Assembly: GCA_943704425.1 (NCBI GenBank)
Contig: CALSCP010001980.1
Span: 31,060-81,749, forward strand
Length of the DNA stretch: 50,690 nucleotides
Origin: Ministeria vibrans ATCC 50519
Taxonomy: Eukaryota > Opisthokonta > Filasterea
Reading direction: 5' to 3'
Position numbers and translations under genes: made by a program
In this document: one piece after another, positions 11,664 to 22,988 of the stretch
Layout: every line of letters starts with the position of its first letter
Numbering within the stretch: the first letter of the stretch is position 1
Notes under the pieces: generated by a model
Told to the model about the DNA's origin: nothing
The model's input: the letters and a program-made list of their open reading frames with translations, nothing else
The model's database searches: none

Positions 11664-14090
11664 CACTGCGTTAGGATAGGTGGTGGCCTTGAGAAAGTCG
11701 TTGTAGCTGACAAAGGCAGGGGCGGTGAGACGCAGGAAGGGAGCAAAGCGATGGGTGTAGAGAACGGACGAGTAAGAAGGTTCAACGCACTCGGAAGGGA
11801 CGTGGGGCGGAAGGGGAATGCGCAGAACATGCAAGACCAAGTAGAGGGCGGTCGCCAGCTGATACTGCCCCACCGCCTCGTCCATCTCTTGCTGCTGCGT
11901 CCCCGTCACCGACAACCCGCTTTTCTCGTCGTTGCCTCCCGATGCACCGGACGCCGTCGCCCCCTTGCCCTTCTTTTTGGCTCCTCCACCACCACCTTAT
12001 CGAAAGAAGAGAAGAAAATGTTTAGAATACACTAACATAAGTTAGAAGGTACAACCGACCTTTGGACTGGAGCGCAGCGCGCATGAGCCCAATCTCTTCA
12101 CCAATACTGTTGAGTCGAGTGTTGATGTATTGCAGGTACCTAAGATATACAAGAGGATTAATATGAAAGACACATAGGCCTGATTCACTGACCAGTAGAC
12201 AGAATGATGTTCGTGAGGGAGATAGAGGTCGAGGTGGAAGCCAAGGACGAGAAAGCGTCGCATGATGCGGGCGGTGAGGCGGAAGGCCCAGAAGCCAAAA
12301 TGAGATGGGCAAGTGGGATAGGCGGCTGCGAGAGCGTCGTCGGCGGCATCGGCGTGCGTCTGGATGAGCGAAAGGTCGTCGGAGAGGTGCGCGATGGAGC
12401 GACGCTGGCGGGCCGGGTTGAGCGAGAGCATGCGCAGAATTTCCACAAGGGGTTTGATGGCGGCACGGAGAAAGTCACGAACCAGAGCGGCGGGCGACGG
12501 CGGGTCAGTGCTGGTGGTAGGCTTGGCGGAGTCCATGGCAAGCCCGGTAAGAATGTGCGGGTTGCGCGTTGTCTCGTGCAGGTCATTGCGGATGAGCGTC
12601 GCAGGTGAGATGCGACCAAAAAAGAGACGCTCTTGCCAGATGCAGGTGAAGAGACGGGCACGCGAGAGAATACAGGGCGTCGTGTCGGAGAAGTCAATGA
12701 GAAAGTTGAAAATATGCTCGAGAGTGGAGGAGACGGGAGCAGGGGAGGGTGGAGGAGGAAGATCGGGGAATGCACCCGAAGAGGGCTGGTGGGGAGCAAG
12801 TGCTGCCAGAGGGGCCTGGAGACAAACCGAGAGGACGGTAGAGACGTGTAAGAGACGATCCAGGAGACTCGAGAAGGCGGCAAGGGAGTCAGTGCGGCTG
12901 AGGAGAGTGACGGGGCGGGGCGGGGAGGCGCCCAGAAGATGGTAGTTGATGAGCGGAAGAAAGACGCTGGGGACTAGGTGGGCACTGTAGTCGGTGTCAT
13001 CGAGCAGCGCCAATTGGCTTTGGGCGTGTGAGAGCGACTTTTCCGCACTCTTGAGACCCTTGCCTCGCTCCTTTTCAAAGTGCGTAAGTGCCGTGTAAAA
13101 TGAGCGACGCGCACGCAATCGTGCAAGGACCGCGTCACACAGAACGATCTCGTGGGCGGCGTCAGCGTGCCACAGCGGCTGAAGACGATCGACGGCAGAG
13201 CCCTCCTTGAGAAGGCGCTTGCACTGGCGCTGACGGTGCAGAATGAGCTCTTCAGCGTCTGCAAGGCATCCCATGGCACGCGCGCTCGTCAGGTCCGCAC
13301 ACGTGCCAAAGCCACTTGTGGTCGAGAGGAGATCTTCTTCGCGAGCGACGCCTGAACGTGAGACAACCATTCGAATCATGTCGCATGTTTTGAGCATGAC
13401 AAGGGAGTAGGCGGCGAGAACCGGATCGCGCAACACATTGAGCGGATTGCGGTGCAGGTAGACACAAGTAAAGAGGGTCTGTGCGAGCATCTCGCCCTTG
13501 AGCCACGATTGCTCCATCACCAGAAGCTCGTCCATCACAGCGAGGGTTTCTTCGGCGGTGAAGCCGTCCAATTTAATTTCGTCCTGCAGCGAGTCCAGCG
13601 AAACCGTCTGAATGCACCCGCCGTCCTCTGAGATCTGCGACATGCCTGCGTCCATTTTGGGATCCATCAGCTCCAATGCCGACATGGCTTCAAACAGCGT
13701 AAATCGCTCCGCTTCAACAAGCTCCCCCGTGTCCAGCGTCGCGGCATGAGCGCTGTGTGTCAGAGATGAAGAGATAGAGATTGAGATTGAGAGAAAGAGA
13801 GAGAGAAAAAAAAGACCAACACATAAGGATGAGCAATATGTGAAGCACCAAGAGAAAGAAGCACAACGAGGTCATGGACCACAGCGAGCATGAACGTCTC
13901 GCAAGGCGTGGAAGCGAACAACTCACCGAAAGTCGTCTGTGTAGTCGGTCCAAGCGGATTCGTCGTCGAAGTCGTGCCGCTCGTCAAAGAGGGCCTCAGG
14001 CTCGCCTGCGGGCACTCGATGTTCGTCTTGTGTCTCGTTGAGTGCTAGAGCAGACTCTAACAGCTGATTGAGTTGGTCCTGTTGCGACAT
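11664..14090 (-). CDS. NAA35: NatC N-terminal acetyltransferase auxiliary subunit (Mak10/NAA35), C-terminus missing
   Basis: Exons in order: 14090-13927, 13752-12193, 12139-12060, 11995-11664 (712 residues without a stop). NAA35 anchors the NatC complex, which acetylates N-termini such as Met-Leu and Met-Phe. The signature FEAMSALELMDPKMDAGM is nearly identical to the Mak10 family; LAQTLFTCVYLHRNP and CILSRARLF follow the family order, as does the late block YTHRFAPFLRLTAP. A Lys-rich stretch (GGAKKKGKG) sits where other NAA35 proteins have a Lys cluster. The family usually has about 60 more residues after this point. Here the last exon ends in a good donor (GTAACC at 11663), and the next acceptor opens the ankyrin protein. 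Without that splice the frame runs through Ser-Leu repeats to a TGA at 11490. The gene is divergent from the TBC gene. Confidence 0.9.
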
Positions 14091-14203
14091 GAAGAAAAGT
14101 GTGAGTAATTTTAATCATTTATCCAAAGTTTGACAGCTCCCCAATCACAATGCAGTTATTGTACTGAATTGTCAAGAAAAACAATCAGAGTCGAATCAGT
14201 CAA

Positions 14204-14217
14204 GTGAGTCGACTCAC
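14204..14217. promoter_or_regulatory. Perfect palindrome in a divergent promoter
   Basis: GTGAGTCGACTCAC is a 14-nt perfect palindrome in the 283-nt spacer between the NAA35 and TBC start codons. It holds two opposed TGAGTC half-sites like those bound by bZIP dimers. That it is a binding site is inference. Confidence 0.4.
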
Positions 14218-14373
14218 GAGCCACGAGGAGGGATCAGGTCGTGGATTGAATGTTTTTCTGGTCAAAAACTGATTCTGATCACTCTCACTAAGACTTGCTC
14301 ACTACACTTTTTTACGCTTTTATTTTGCAATTGGCTGTGTTGACAGTGTGTGTTTGTACTGACAGAGCGGACG

Positions 14374-16255
14374 ATGAGCACGTCAAAGACTCCCGTGACG
14401 CGCGAGCAATGGGAAAGTTTCATGGATGGCGATGGGCGTGTTGTGGCCTACAAGTACGCCTGCTGGGCGCCCCGTGGCCGCCGCTCCCTCCCTCCCTCCC
14501 CTCCCCTCATTCTGGCCGGGACTTGGCTGTCTCATCCAGACTGCATCAGTCTCGTTGAGACGTTGCTTGGCACTTTCTCCCTCTTTTTTTAATTGATAAT
14601 GTTTTGCGAACTTTAGTGACTTTGCTTTCTCTCATTGACTCTCTCTCTCTCTCTCTGCTATTCTTTGACGTTGTAGTGATCTAAAGCGACTCATTTTTCG
14701 ACACGGCATCGAAGGCAACGAACTGCGCCGCGAGATTTGGAAGTTTCTGTTTGGGTTCTACTCGTTCCATTCGACCTACAGTGAGCGCGAGACGATCACG
14801 CGCGAGAAGCACGCACAGTACTTTGCGCTGCGCAAACGGTGGCTCACCGAGTACGAGCAGGGTGAGGGGCAAGTGCTTGTGCAGAGCGTCGAGCAGCAGA
14901 GTGGCCAGGCGTTCTCGGTGGATTCGGTGCTTGCCGACATCTACGCAAAGCGTCTCAAGTTTGACCTTGAAGTGTTTCGCGACAATGCCTATCAGGTACT
15001 GTGAAGTAGAACAATGTAATATCTTTGGACAACGCATTTTACGTTTGCATGTGTGTGTGTGTGTGCGTGCGTAGGTGGACAAGGATGTGCCGCGCACGGA
15101 CCGCGAACTGGAGTACTTTAACACAACACTGAGACCTGAGAACACAGTAAAGCTGCGCAACATCCTCATGACGTACTCGGCATTCCATCCCGAGGTACAC
15201 ACATTGGCAATAAACAGTCATCGGTCAAACTGATCGAGCTATGTGTGTGTGTGTACATTGCGTGCTATACTACAGGTGGGGTACGTGCAAGGCATGAACG
15301 ACGTGCTGTCAATGATGTTGGTGGTGTTGGACGACGAGGCGGACACTTACACATGCTTTGCCTCGCACATGCTCAACGTTGCCTTTGACTTCCAACCCGT
15401 CGGAATGAAGTCAGTCGCACTCACACACAACGCGCGGACGACTCACTTGCTCACCCACGCATTCATTCTCTCGCAGGTGGAAGCTCAAGTGTATGGGGTC
15501 GCTTCTGAAGCTGATGGACAGTGCTCTCTACTCGCACATCTCCGAACGGGAGGCGGGTGAGCTCTTCTTCTGCCATCGATGGCTCCACGTCTCATTTAAG
15601 CGCGAGTTCTCCTTTGAAAACGTATTCATATTTTTTTTACTTCCCTCTTTGAGAATGAGATTGACTGTGTTGGTGTTGTTTGCAGGCGGTGAGATTATTT
15701 GAGACGATTGGCACTCAGTATGTGGGAAACACAGTGCCAGTACCAGCGCCAAAGTCGCAGATGGAGGTGAGACGGATCCAAGCTGACTCACTCGGCACTC
15801 ATTCTTTTGCTCGTACCTGTAGAACCCGTCTCAAGAGACAGAGCAGGAAAAGGCGCGCAAGAGAGAGGACAAGCGGACGCAGAAGCGGAAGGTGTCGGAG
15901 CAAGAGGCACACAAACTGGATGTGATGGAAATGGGCTACACCTTTGAGCTGTTCTTCTCGTTGGCCATTCTCAAGCGCGAACGAGAGCGATTGCTTCAGA
16001 CCGAAGACATTGCGGATATTTATGCGCTGGTGAATGGCCTTGTCGGAAAGGTAAGAGCTTTCGGATGAGTGAGTAGGACTCACTCTTTGTGTCTCGTTTG
16101 CGGCATAGCTGGATTTGGATGAGATTCTTGCGTCTGCAGAAGAGACATTTGCCGAGTACTGTGAACGGGTGCGCGATCGCATTGCCGTAGACGATGGACT
16201 GCCGTTGCTGGAGGGCGAGGAGGACGACGACGACCACGACCCAGCACACGCGTAG
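14374..16255 (+). CDS. TBC-domain Rab GTPase-activating protein (TBC1D15/Gyp7-like)
   Basis: Exons 14374-14453, 14677-14995, 15075-15194, 15276-15409, 15477-15621, 15686-15766, 15823-16050 and 16109-16255 (417 residues). The opening PVTREQWESFMDGDGRV is typical of the TBC1D15/17/Gyp7 group just before the TBC domain. Both catalytic fingers are present: the arginine finger in DKDVPRTDRE (Arg about 140) and the glutamine finger in VGYVQGMND (Gln about 178), so it should be an active GAP. LFFCHRWLHVSFKREF is another TBC block. The protein ends in an acidic tail. It lacks the long N-terminal domain of animal TBC1D15; an upstream exon ending at the AG at 14364-14365 cannot be excluded. Lysosome, mitochondria or vacuole traffic through Rab7 is the family role; the substrate here is unknown. 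Confidence 0.88.
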
Positions 16256-16412
16256 CCAGACTCTTCGTAAACATTAAGTATGATTTTTGTGTACTTCTCC
16301 TTGGACTTCTCTTTCGACTCAGTCGCTTTGTTTCTTCTTCTTCTTTCTCTCGCTCTCTCCTCTCTCGGAGTCTCTCGATGTATCTCTCTCACACATAGAC
16401 ATAGACAGACTT

Positions 16413-18260
16413 TCAATCACTTTCTTCTTCGTCTTCTTCCTCCTCCTCCTCCTCCTCCTCCTCCTCGGGTCGTGCTGCGTCTTCCTCTTCCACTGTTGGG
16501 TCCGCACACTCCTCCATTTCGCGCGCACATTCCGTTGCAATCTCGTCGCTTAAGGTTGAAGGCGCATACTCTCCGTCGCGTGTCTTGATGCCCCACCCCA
16601 CATACAAATTTGCATACTCTCGCGTCCCTCCCACCGCATACGAATGCGCTCCCTTCCATCGGTTTGACGAGACCACCACCGGCGCAAACTCCTCTCCGTT
16701 TGCCGCTCCACCCACCAGAGACCCCAGTACACTGCTGCGACGCACTGTCCACGCACTCGTCCGCCCTCCATCCAGCGGCTCGTCGTCGCTCGCCGCCGTC
16801 AGCAGCATGGGCCCTTCCTCAGGCTCCTCCTCTTCCTCCTCCTCGCCGCCCATCACCTCGCCCTCGTCTTCGTCCTCCTCCTCTTCGCCCATGTCCTCCT
16901 GCTCGTCCCGCGTGCTCACCCAGCTTGTGCGCCCTTGCTCCAACACATGCTGCACAATGTGCGTCCAGTTCTCCATGCGTGTGTCCGCCAGCTCGTCACC
17001 CGTCAATGGCTCCCACTCGTCGTCCTCGAGCCAGTATGTGCGTGCAGCGTCGTCCTCCTCTTCGTCCTCCTCGTCGAACATACACAGTCCGAGAGGCGCT
17101 AGGTGAGTTCCCGCCGAAATGCGCGCAATCTGCGCACGCAGCAGCTGCGCCTCGCGTCCCGGAAAGGGCGGATGTGCGGGCACGGGAGCATTGAGACGGC
17201 CCGTCAACAGACGCGTAATCTGACGTGCGCTGTGGATCTGCTGCGGCGTGACCATAGGTAGACGTGTCCATGCAGCCGACGGTGTACTCGTCACAAAGTA
17301 CACGTACTTGTTCACGCCCACACCAAACTCTTCGCTCTCCGGCAAAATCGGTTCGCGGTACTTGGATTTAGGCAGAGGTCGCCGCGTGTGGTTCGACGGC
17401 GCTGGTGCCCCCTCGAGATCGCCATCGATATTCACTTCGTTGTCGGGGTCGACTGGCTGTGAGGCCACGTGCAAATCGGGCTCCTGATCGAGTTCACTGT
17501 CATCCGGCTGCCATGCATTGCTCATTTCACACTCGGCCACGTAGTAGTTGCTCTCACGTCCAAAAATCTTCCCCCAAAAGCGCACCCTGTCCACCGGCTC
17601 GCGCTGGACAAGGAGACGCAAAGCAAGGAGCACTCGAATGCTCTCACTTACGCCCAGTCCCACGCCACACGACTGAAAGCGTTGTGCTTGCAGCACCAAG
17701 TTGGGCATGTCAACTTGACTGAGCGAAGCCGGTGCTGCAGCTCCACTCGCGTCGTGTAATTCGGAGTCATCACCGAGCAGCGGTCGTCCGAGTTGCGCTT
17801 GGGCGACACGGTGCGATGTGGTCACCGCGTCCATTTTAGGGCCCGGGGCGCTATTGTGGGCATCCTCCTGTGCCACACGCAGGCGTTTCACGTCGAGTGA
17901 CACCTGTTCGAGTGTGTCTACAGCGTTGTCCGGTCGCTCAAGCAACAAGCGATCCACAACATCGGTCAAATGATCGAATCTACAGGATAAAGCACGTTGC
18001 TGTTGCGTCAGAACTGTACCGTTGCTTGTCCCACTAAGGGGGTGGGGGTGCCAGTCTCGGCGACCAGCGTAAAACTCATTTTTCTTTTCATCCACTATTT
18101 TGGTTGCTAGGGGGAATGGTTGTCATGTGAAGAGAAAAAAAGTATGACACGAGCGGCTGAACCGACGAGAAAGAGTGTACTGTGTAGGCAAGAATATTGC
18201 AGGGGGGCTTGGCATCTGCCATGCGACGTCGACAGGTGGTGGTAAAATGCAGAGCGACAT
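16413..18260 (-). CDS. RSPH4A: Radial spoke head protein 4/6 (axoneme)
   Basis: Main exon 17979-16413; a proposed first exon 18260-18181 joins in phase 2 (548 residues in total). The protein builds the radial spoke head of motile cilia, which signals between the central pair and dynein arms. Family blocks are FDHLTDVVDRLLLERPDNAV, RFWGKIFGRESNYYVAE, NKYVYFVTS with a Trp-containing follow-up, YPPFPG-like HPPFPGREAQLLRAQIARIS, and WKGAHSYAVGG. RSPH4A and RSPH6A are not separable here. The open frame continues upstream of 17979 but contains no ATG there, only a GTG at 18095. I therefore prefer splicing from an exon starting MSLCILPPPV; this start is uncertain. The tail is Glu-rich. The gene is divergent from HIS4 and convergent with the TBC gene. 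Confidence 0.9.
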
Positions 18261-18436
18261 TTTAATAATTCTTTTTTGTTTCCCCTTAGTCCTTACAAGT
18301 TGAGTCCCGTCTCTGAAGACACCTGCAAACAATACGCTTGGGCACTCTCTAATGTTGCCATTTGATCAAAGAAGGAAACAATTTGAATTTATCTACTTTC
18401 TATTACTTTTTATGAAAAAAAATCAATTTTCTCTTC
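18261..18436. promoter_or_regulatory. Divergent spacer between RSPH4/6 and HIS4
   Basis: A 176-nt spacer between the two start codons (341 nt if the RSPH gene starts without the proposed first exon). It contains a T-rich block followed by A-runs close to the HIS4 start. No defined site was recognised. Confidence 0.4.
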
Positions 18437-21400
18437 ATGTTTCTGCTCTCATTCTCACTCCCACAACTGTCAATTGAGCGCGCTGAGCGTGTCACTGTTG
18501 CCACGGATGGCACAGCATTGATTCAGGTGGCGCCAGATAGCGAGTCTGCGACGCTCGTGGCGCTGCTGGAAGCGGTGCGCAACGCCTGGGTTGATGGGGT
18601 GGACACCGTCGAAGAAGCGACGCAGTGGCTCGACCAGGGCGCCGCACGGGTACGAATGCACGCCCCCCGCACACTCTCCTTCGTCCTGCTCGCGTCCCCG
18701 TATGCTGCTAACCGCGCCGCCGCTGTTGTCTTTTTCTCAGGTGGTGATGAAATCGACGGCCCATCGCGCCGCACTTCTCGAGGCTATCCCACACGATCGC
18801 CTTGCCGTGGCAGGCGCCACCGGCGATCCCCAGCTTCCGGCGGCCGTGGCTCAGATTGTGGCAGACAAGGAGGCGGCGCTGGCTTTGAAGGGGTCCTCCG
18901 AGACGGCGTTGATTGTGGTGCGCAATGGGTCCACGGCAGATGTTGCGGCGCTCGACAAGGCGGGCATTGTGTGCTGCCTTGACGTGAGCGGCGAGGACGA
19001 GGATGACAGCAAGATGCTGAGTGCGACGTATGCGTCGGTGTTGCAGAGCGACCGTGCCGATGGACTGTGGACGACAATGGTGGTGGACGAGAGAGGCGTT
19101 GCATTGGGTCTGGTCTACTCGAACGAAGCGTCGCTGTGTGAGTCGTTGCGCACCCGTCGCGGTGTGTTTCACTCGCGCAAGCGTGGATTGTGGCGCAAAG
19201 GCGAGACGAGTGGCGCCATTCAAGAGTTGCTGGGTGTGTCGGTCGACTGCGATCGCGACTGCCTTGTGTTTCGCGTGCGTCAGCACGGCAGTGGTTTCTG
19301 CCACCTGAACACGCGCACGTGCATGGGCGACGACCGAGGACTGGGATACCTGGAGCGCACTCTGCGTCAACGGCGTGAGAATGCTCCCTCTGGCTCCTAC
19401 ACGGCGCGCCTGTTTAGCTCGCCGGCGATGCTCGGCGCCAAGTTGCGCGAGGAGGCGGACGAGCTGGCGCGCGCCGAGACGCCGCGTGAAGTCGCTCTCG
19501 AGGCGGCCGACGTGCTTTTCTTTGCACTGACTCGCTGTGTTGCCGAAGGTGTTACACTTGATGACGTGGAGGCGGTGCTGGACCGACGCAGTCGCAAGCT
19601 CACGCGCCGACCCGGCAACACCAAGAAGCAGTTTGAGGCGAAGCCCAAGGTGGCTGTTGTGGACGCCGAGAAGGCCACAGAGGAAACGCCAGAGCAGGCC
19701 GAGAAGGCCACACCAGAGCAGAGTGCGACGGAAATTTTGCGACCGTACGTTCTTGAGGATTTGAGCGAGGGCGAGCGAGCGCGGGTGTGTCAGCGACCGG
19801 CGCAGGACATGGCGTCAGCGGAGGTGGTGCGCGAGCGCACTCGGGCGATTGTGGAGCGAGTGCGGACGGAGGGGGACGAGGCGGTGATCGAGCTGACACA
19901 CAAGTTTGATGGGTGTGACATGCGCGAGGAAGGGACACCCGTTGTGGACACGGCAACGGTGCTGGCGGCCGCCATGGCCAAGCTGAGTGGGTCGGTGCGC
20001 AGTGCCATTGACCTTGCCTTTGGCAACATTGAGCGTTTTCATCGGGCGCAAGTCGACAAGGACGCGACGACGCTGTGTGTCGAGACGGCCGCGGGTGTGA
20101 CGTGCAGTCGACACACGCGTGCACTGCACACCGTCGGTCTGTACGTGCCCGGCGGCTCGGCGGTGCTTCCGTCGACGGCCATGATGCTGGGCATTCCGGC
20201 CATGGTCGCCGGATGTACGCGCATAGTCCTTGCGTCGCCCCCCGCCCGCGACGGCTCGCTTTGTCCCGAGATTGTCTACATTGCCAGCAAGGTTGGATGC
20301 AAGTCTATTGTGCGCGCCGGTGGTGCCCAGGCCATTGCAGGTACCCAATAATTGTGTGGTCAGCATAGTATGAATTGGTATTGAACATTGTCTCTCTGTG
20401 CACCAGCTATGGCATATGGCACGGCGACTGTGCCCAAGTGCGACAAGATCTGTGGACCGGGCAATCAGTATGTGACGGCGGCCAAGATGTTGGTGCAGAC
20501 GGATACACGCGCCATGTGCAGCATCGACATGCCCGCTGGTCCTTCTGAGGTGTGTGTCCCCTCTCGCGTGCCACTCACTCACTTTTCACTTTCTTTGTCT
20601 TCTTGTTTATCTTTCTATCTCTTTGTTTTTTCTTCCTCTTCCTCCTCCTCATCCTCCTCTCTCTTCTTCTTTTAGCTGCTAGTGATTGCCGATCGATCTG
20701 CTCGTCCTGACTTTGTTGCCAGTGATCTGTTGTCGCAGGCGGAGCATGGCCCCGACAGCCAAGTGGTGCTGGTCACCGTGTCTCTCACGCCCGATCAGGT
20801 ACACAGTTGGCACGCATACACTCAGACAGTCAGATAATGCTTATTCTTTGAATGTACTGTAGATCAAAGCAATTCAGCAGGAGACACAGGCACAGCTGGA
20901 GCGCCTTCCTCGACGCGACATTGCTCGTGTCGCCCTGTCCAAGTCCTTCCTTATGCAGACCACATCTCTCTCTGATGGTACCCTTCCCACTCACTCTATT
21001 TAGACTCACTTTGCCTCACTTACACTCACATTCTCTATCATTTTGTTTATTATCTCTTTTTTGTTTCTTCTCTTCTCTCTCTCTATCACTTTGTTTCTTT
21101 CTCCCTCCTCTCTCTCTCTCACTTTGTTTCTTTCTCCCTCCTCTCTCTATCTCACTTTGTTTCTTTCTCCCTCCTCTCTCTCTCACACACTTTGTTTCTT
21201 TCTCCCTCCTCTCTCTCTCTCTCTCTGGTGATAGCTTTGGCGTTTGCCAATGAGTATGCGCCCGAGCATCTGATTGTCAATGCCGACTACGGTCCCGACG
21301 ATGATCAACTCATGTCTGGCGTGCGCAATGCCGGTTCTGTCTTCCTTGGTCCCTTCTCCGCCGAAAGGTACCTCATGCCCACTCGAACGCACACACGCTC

Positions 21401-21672
21401 ACACAACTCATACACATTACAGCTGCGGTGACTACGCGTCGGGTACCAATCACACACTGCCGACGTACGGGTATGCGCGCCAGTACAGCGGCGTGTCCAC
21501 ATCGACTTTTCAGAAGCATATTACGTCGCAGCATTTGACCGCCGACGGACTGCTGACCATTGGCGACGCAGTGGAGACGCTGGCGGCCGTCGAGGGTCTC
21601 GATGCCCACCGCCTGGCCGTTGTCGTGCGCCAAACCTTTATCAAGCATGACCGGGCTATGCTCGTCGACTGA
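18437..21672 (+). CDS. HIS4: Trifunctional histidine biosynthesis enzyme HIS4 (HisI-HisE-HisD)
   Basis: Exons 18437-18649, 18741-20340, 20407-20549, 20676-20798, 20863-20977, 21235-21367 and 21423-21672 (858 residues). One chain carries steps 2, 3 and the last two oxidations of histidine synthesis. Phosphoribosyl-AMP cyclohydrolase (about 160-310): [22 protein letters not shown] and the metal-site stretch SVDCDRDC...GFCH. Phosphoribosyl-ATP pyrophosphatase (about 325-395): [12 protein letters not shown] and [12 protein letters not shown]. Histidinol dehydrogenase (about 425-858): [63 protein letters not shown] and [16 protein letters not shown]. The start [11 protein letters not shown] resembles the short hydrophobic start of fungal HIS4. 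The layout is fungal-type; bacteria and plants keep these enzymes separate. The intron 20978-21234 holds tandem copies of the dispersed repeat. Confidence 0.95.
21040..21225. repeat. Tandem pyrimidine minisatellite in HIS4 intron
   Basis: Four or five copies of a roughly 30-nt unit built on CACTTTGTTTCTTTCTCCCT, separated by CT runs. It is the reverse complement of the repeat units near 9310-9400 and 31340-31490. Confidence 0.85.
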
Positions 21673-21849
21673 CCACCGTTCCCCTCGACATTTTTTTTTC
21701 TTCTCTCTCTCTCTTTCTCTCTCTCTCTCTATCTATCTCTCTCTTTGTATTCCTTTTATTTCTTTCTCCCTCCCTGAGTGCACATCTTTTTGTGTTTCTT
21801 TTTGTTTCCCTATCTTTATCGTCCGTTACATTTGGTACACAGCTTTCCA
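21673..21849. other. Convergent 3' spacer, pyrimidine-rich
   Basis: Separates the HIS4 and HEXIM stop codons. It is CT/T-rich (21691-21830) with the fragment TTTCTTTCTCCCTCCCTGAG near 21761, related to the dispersed repeat. No gene was seen. Confidence 0.6.
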
Positions 21850-22408
21850 TCAAGACGGCTTGCCATCGAGTCGCTCGCGCAATACGCGAATTTCCTCTCG
21901 TAGACTGTCCAATTCTTCGTCGCGCCGTCGCAACGTTTCAACCAGCTCGTTTTTGTTCAGGTCAGTATACATCGCACTGGCAAACAACTGCGAAAAGCCA
22001 TACGTGTCGCGCGACGCCTTCTTGCGCCTGGAGGGCCTGCCCGACGGTGACGCGACCGACACGGTGGCGGCATCGGTGTTTGTTGGTGCCGGTGTCGAGG
22101 CTGCGGCGCCTACAGCGTGCGCCTCGTCATTGTTTGCGTGACTCGGTGGTGCGCTGTCAGCAGCAACAACTGGCCCCTGCTCGGCCGTGACGTCTCCCTC
22201 AGCCAGCAGCTTGTCAAAGTCGGAAAATGACATCTCCAAGACAACACCGTCGACCTCGATGCTGCCCTCGTTGTCGGAATCGTCGTTGTCGCTCACCGCC
22301 GGCGTCGGCTCGAGCGTGCGCTCCGCCGATGCCACCAGATAGGCATTGTGATTCGCCGGCGCCTGAGGTCGCATCAGAGGGAACCCCCGCTTCCCCCGCT
22401 TCTTCCTG

Positions 22409-22472
<64 letters not shown>

Positions 22473-22809
22473 ACACACGCAACACAAGACACACGACACA
22501 AAGAAGGGGCACGGAAGGCACCGGGTGAGCAGATAGGCCAAGGGCGCAGTGATCGGCGAAGCGACCCAATTCGCATCGTTTCAGTTTGCTGTCTCACCTG
22601 AATGGCGCGCGCGCGGGCTCTGGCTCGGCGTCCTCCGCCAGTCTGTCTTCGTACGCCTTGCGCTCCTCCCACGTCATGTCGCTGTACGCCTTGGCTGGCG
22701 TTGCCACAGACGATTTCGATCCCGTTCGCGCTCGTTTTCTTCTTCTGCCGCCTTTCGAAGCGCTCTCGGGCGCCCCGCTTGGCATCGCCTCGTCCTTTGT
22801 ATTGTTCAT
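21850..22809 (-). CDS. HEXIM-like inhibitor of P-TEFb
   Basis: Exons 22809-22598 and 22405-21850 (255 residues). HEXIM proteins bind 7SK RNA and inhibit the CDK9/cyclin T kinase. In family order the sequence shows: a basic RNA-binding-like segment GGRRRKRARTGSK (about 20-32); YSDMTWEERKAYEDRL, matching the human KLTWEEKKKFDEK block; LMRPQAPANHNAYLV (about 81-95) at the place of the VAPYNTTQFLM inhibitory box; an acidic stretch (SDNDDSDNEGSIE); then YTDLNKNELVETLRRRDEEL leading into a coiled coil like the cyclin T-binding dimer domain. The key Tyr and Thr of PYNT are replaced. The intron contains a (CA)n tract. The acceptor is taken at CAG before 22405, giving PFRKKRGKRGFP; one 3 nt earlier in the transcript is also in phase. 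Confidence 0.75.
22411..22469. repeat. (CA)n microsatellite in HEXIM intron
   Basis: A pure CA run of about 29 units just upstream (in transcript order) of the exon 2 acceptor; the exons on both sides fit in phase. Confidence 0.97.
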
Positions 22810-22988
22810 ACGTAAAGACCCAAACGGTTCTCGTGGAAGAGAGAGAGATATTTTTGATTATTGTATTTTTATATTTTTTAATTTTTTTCTTCTTTTTTTT
22901 TCGTAAGTTGGAACAGTGAACTTGACGATTCTTTTTTGCTGTTTGTGTCTGCGTCTAGACGGGAAAAACAATTAAGCAGTGTGTGTGT

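Noticed and set aside
20852-21253. Ser/Leu/Phe-rich open frame within HIS4
   Set aside because: It covers an exon in the wrong frame plus the pyrimidine-rich intron; HIS4 motifs continue in another frame on both sides.
22214-22672. Open frames with poly Val-Cys or Thr-His over the (CA)n tract
   Set aside because: Microsatellite translation inside the HEXIM intron.
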